A stretch of DNA of 64,000 nt from Escallonia rubra (lineage: Eukaryota; Streptophyta; Magnoliopsida; Escalloniales; Escalloniaceae). Of this stretch, positions 61,030 through 64,000 are shown one piece after another (within the stretch, counting starts at the first letter, position 1; the number at the start of each line of letters is the position of its first letter). The notes beneath the pieces were generated by a model. That model ran no database searches. It worked only from the letters and a program-made list of their open reading frames with translations, and was not told the origin of the DNA. A program made the position numbers and the translations under genes. The stretch is from contig JAVXUO010000689.1 of the NCBI GenBank assembly GCA_033065855.1, positions 186,001-250,000 on the forward strand, in the 5' to 3' direction.

Positions 61030-61460
61030 ATTTAGGCCCCCATTTGACACTCTTTTTTTTTTTAGTTTTGGAAATTGGAAAAAAAGCCCGTTTGGTAACC
61101 ATTTTTTTTTTCTTATCTAGTTTTTAAACTGAAGAAAAAAAAAAAAACTCCAAAAATGAGTTTTTTTTTTCACTTTTGTTTTGTTTTTTTTTAGGCCACC
61201 ACCACCGACGGCAGCCACCTCAGGAGACCACCGTCGACAGCCACTGCCAGCCGACAGTCACCTCCGGCGACCACTGCCGGCAGCCACCGCTACGCCCCAC
61301 CACCGCCATCGCAAACAACCACAAAAAAAAAACTCAAAATAAAACTGGGTTATCAAACACCCACTTATTTTTGTAAAAGAAAAATATTAAACTGCTCTTT
61401 AATTTTTATTTTTTTTGGAAACTGAAAACAAAAAAAAAAGTTTTGTTAAACTTACCCTTA
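61030..61460. mobile_element. Possible hAT-like MITE
   Basis: TAGG...ATTTGACACTC with T-rich runs and GTTTTGGAAATTGG on the left resembles, imperfectly, the reverse complement of the right side (TAAGGGTAAGTTTAACAAA and GTTTTCAGTTTCC). The middle is CCACC-rich. The flanks give no clear TSD. Confidence 0.4.
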
Positions 61461-61514
61461 GTTATTTATTTATTTTAAAGTGATAGCAAATCATTAAAAT
61501 AATGGGGTATTACA

Positions 61515-62926
61515 TTCTCCCCACCTTAAAAGAATTCCGTCCTTAGAATTAGACATACCTTAATGTTCTTGCAAATGCTATCTTATTAGAAAGTATGACA
61601 CACTCCTCACAATCCAAAAATACGTTCAGGTTGCTCCTCAAAGTATTTGTAGTTGGCAAACAAACGAAACACACTGAACTAAGCTCCTCAAATCAAAATT
61701 CAATTAGATGAAACCATTAAAATCAATTTATAGACCAACATGCTCACGTTGCACCTTTATGGCAATATATCAAACCATAGCCTTGGTACAACGCCTAACA
61801 TTAACACGCTGAACTTCAAGGTATACCAAAAGTAGTAATGAATATCTCCACATCAATCATTTGTGACTTGTACTCTATAGATCCAAACCGTAAGATCTAA
61901 CTTTCTTTCTTATCACCCCTGCAACCCCATACTAGGATGTAGGTGATCAAAATCTACGTCGGTAAAATGTCACCAATAGAGCCATTTCAATACTCTCTTA
62001 ATGACATTTCGGTAACAATTGAGACTAACTAGTAACTAAAGTTGCTAAGTTATTGGCATTGCTTTCTACCTAATGCATCAACCAGCCCATTAGCCTTACA
62101 AATATAATAATACATCGCCAACATTAATTTCTAAATTCACTATGCCCACAACATCTTAGTACTCAAAACACATGATTACTCAAGACAGCATCAAACTCAA
62201 TCTTCCGGTCCATATTCCGTTGACTACTAAAACCACAAACTCAATGTCTCAGGCCTAAATAGAACTGCAACAATGCAATGTTTATGAAACTCAGTAATCA
62301 GCACCACGAGATAACCTAAAGAGAAATATGATTCCCATTTATTTTCACTAGTCTGACCCCAAAACCAATACCATCGAATAACCTTTGAAACATACTACTC
62401 TGACTTAGCCAATATTGATAACCAATTTCTACGAGCACTACACATCACACCAGAGACTGAAATTATAACTACTATGCTTTCACTGTGCACTCTGATGTCT
62501 CAATCAAACGAGTTCAAATTATTAACAAATCCATCACAGTCAAATGTGTTTCCTTAAACAACCCAAAAATCTAATTCTACACATGCGTCCACCAATGTTT
62601 AAGTCTCTAAATCACACATCACTCATATATTGCAATAACAACATTTATCGTCTATAGCTACTAATTGACAAAGCCATACAAAAACACCAAAAGTTCTTAG
62701 TCTTGTCTTTCAATCATCCTCTTTGTTAACGCTTTAAATTTTTGAACTTCAAAAGCAAGTAACACGTGGTCTATTATTGGGTACTTGGCCCGAATCTCAA
62801 TCCTAGGCTGAAAAATTGACTAGTTTGTCAAAATCTAATCCACATTATCAAAGTCTAATCTCAATCACAGATTATCTTAGGCTTAAGAGCTTACAGAATC
62901 GCATACCTAAGCTCTGATACCAACCT
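61515..62926 (-). mobile_element. Deleted internal region of element 3
   Basis: It lies between a polypurine tract at 61515 and the primer-binding site TGGTATCAGAGC (62911-62922, minus strand). Only the last few codons of pol-like sequence may remain near 61,540. The rest has no recognisable gag or pol. It is a non-autonomous derivative. Confidence 0.6.
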
Positions 62927-63003
62927 CGTCACGCCCCCAAAAGGAAAGCCAATCAAAGTTCCTAAAATATAGCTGTGACTGTAATCAATTGCAAACTCAG
63001 TCT
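62927..63003 (-). mobile_element. Truncated 5' LTR of element 3
   Basis: It starts CGTCACGCCCCC (the first base mutated from TG). About 75 bp of LTR 3 sequence follow in rearranged order (AAAATATAGCT, then GTGACTGTAATC), and then coding sequence takes over abruptly. The rest of this LTR is deleted. Confidence 0.6.
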
Positions 63004-64000
63004 GTTTTTCACTTTTAATACCTCCAATGGTGTTGGCAAACTCAAGATGCTAGCCTGTGCCGTCTTAATCTTGCTGATCAATGTAGGCTGAACTTGCATT
63101 ATCGCTAACACTGCATCATATCCCGGACATCTAATCTCTAGGTCTAATTACCTTATCTCTTCCAACAACTAAGGGTGCCTCATAATCAATGTTAGATTCT
63201 CAGTACCCTTCCTACTAAGAACATCGGCCACTATATTGGCCTTACTGGGATGATAATGAATTGAGCAATCATAATCCTTAAAAAATACTAACCACATGCG
63301 CTGCTTCATGTTAAGCTCCTTCTGAGTGAAAAAAATATTTAAAACTCTTATGGTCTATGTAAATCTCAAATGTTTCACTATACAAGTAACCACTACCAAC
63401 TCCAGGTCGTGTGTCTAACAATTCTGCTCATAAACCTTCAACTGCCTTGATGCATAGGCAATGAGCTTCCCATACTGCATTAGAACACAACCAAGTCCTC
63501 TCCTAGAAACGTCATTGTAGATTATTAACCCTTCTGAACCTAACGATATTGTCAATACTGGTGCCATCACTAGTCTCTGTTTCAGCTCTTGAAAGCTGGA
63601 CTCACGATAACTAGTCCAAGCAAACCACACATTCTTATGTGTCAACCGAGTCCATGGTCCTGCAATCTTGGAGAAACCCTCTAAAAACATCTATAGTAAC
63701 CTGTTAGGCCTAAAAAAATGTGCACCTCTTTCCCTGAGCTAGGTCTCTGCAATTTAACAACTGTTTTAATCTTTTTTGGGTCCACAATAATACAATCCTT
63801 AGAGACTATGTGTCCAGGAACCCAACCTGCTGGAGTTAAAACTCACATTTTGAGAGCTTTGCATACATCTTATGGTCTCTCTATCACTGCATCACCAGTC
63901 TCAAATGCTCCATATATTCCTCCCCAAACTTTGAATATCATATATGAGTATGATGACAAACTTATTCAAATAATCCCCAATTCTATTTCAACAGATCCAT
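63004..64000 (-). pseudogene. Gypsy RT end, RNase H and linker
   Basis: On the minus strand [61 protein letters not shown] and [10 protein letters not shown] are read. These are Tekay-type RT-RNase H blocks. The leftmost part, with PGYDAVLA, is the linker to integrase. The pieces have frame breaks. Because integrase continues at 57761, both may be parts of one element cut by element 3. The window ends inside RT. Confidence 0.85.

Larger units (their letters stand above)
57762..61514 (-). mobile_element. Tekay-type LTR 3 with nested insertions
   Basis: It starts TGTCACGCCCCC and ends GGGGTATTACA. It is followed by a polypurine tract (GGTGGGGAGAA on the minus strand, 61515-61526), so it acts as the 3' LTR of a minus-strand element. 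It contains another LTR start (TGTAATACCCC) at 58661 and a hAT-like MITE near 61,030-61,460. The net LTR size is unknown. Confidence 0.65.

Overview
This is nuclear DNA of a flowering plant, most likely a eudicot. Exons are short and separated by AT-rich introns. Transposon families are plant-type: Ty3/gypsy of the Tat and Tekay kinds, Ty1/copia, L1 LINEs with a terminal RNase H, MULEs, hATs, CACTA and Stowaway. Two protein-coding host genes can be read. The species cannot be named from the sequence.

Layout. 1-3300: a promoter-like stretch, then a decayed minus-strand gypsy gag/RT remnant holding a tiny solo LTR. 3383-7480: the first four exons and promoter of the RNA polymerase I second-largest subunit (NRPA2, minus strand). 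Its first intron is a U12-type AT-AC intron, and a Stowaway MITE sits just beyond exon 4. 7540-14243: an almost full-length but broken L1 LINE on the minus strand. 14244-18114: two unrelated LTRs, each followed by a copy of the same 345-bp segment. 18115-28850: non-coding, with two MULE-like inverted-repeat elements and a 637-bp tandem duplication whose second copy is split by a solo LTR.

28851-32932: a complete plus-strand gene for an ERI1-like DEDDh 3'-5' exonuclease with a C-terminal GRF zinc finger (418 aa, four coding exons, one GC-AG intron, an overlapping upstream ORF). 33485-46940: one 5'-truncated plus-strand L1 LINE split into four pieces by three insertions: a MULE (9-bp TSD), a 5.6-kb Tat-type LTR element and a 3.9-kb copia element (5-bp TSD). 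The Tat element itself contains a solo SIRE-like LTR, an hAT element and a GC-rich hairpin repeat array. 46950-51300: mostly empty, with a CACTA end and a second copy of the hAT family. 51303-64000: nested minus-strand Tekay-type gypsy elements.

The window is a gene-poor transposon nest around two conserved host genes. One makes the rRNA transcription enzyme. The other is a probable RNA-processing exonuclease. Most insertions could be ordered in time because their target-site duplications are still readable. All mobile-element reading frames seen are broken. No prokaryotic features, CRISPR arrays, tRNAs or rRNAs were found.
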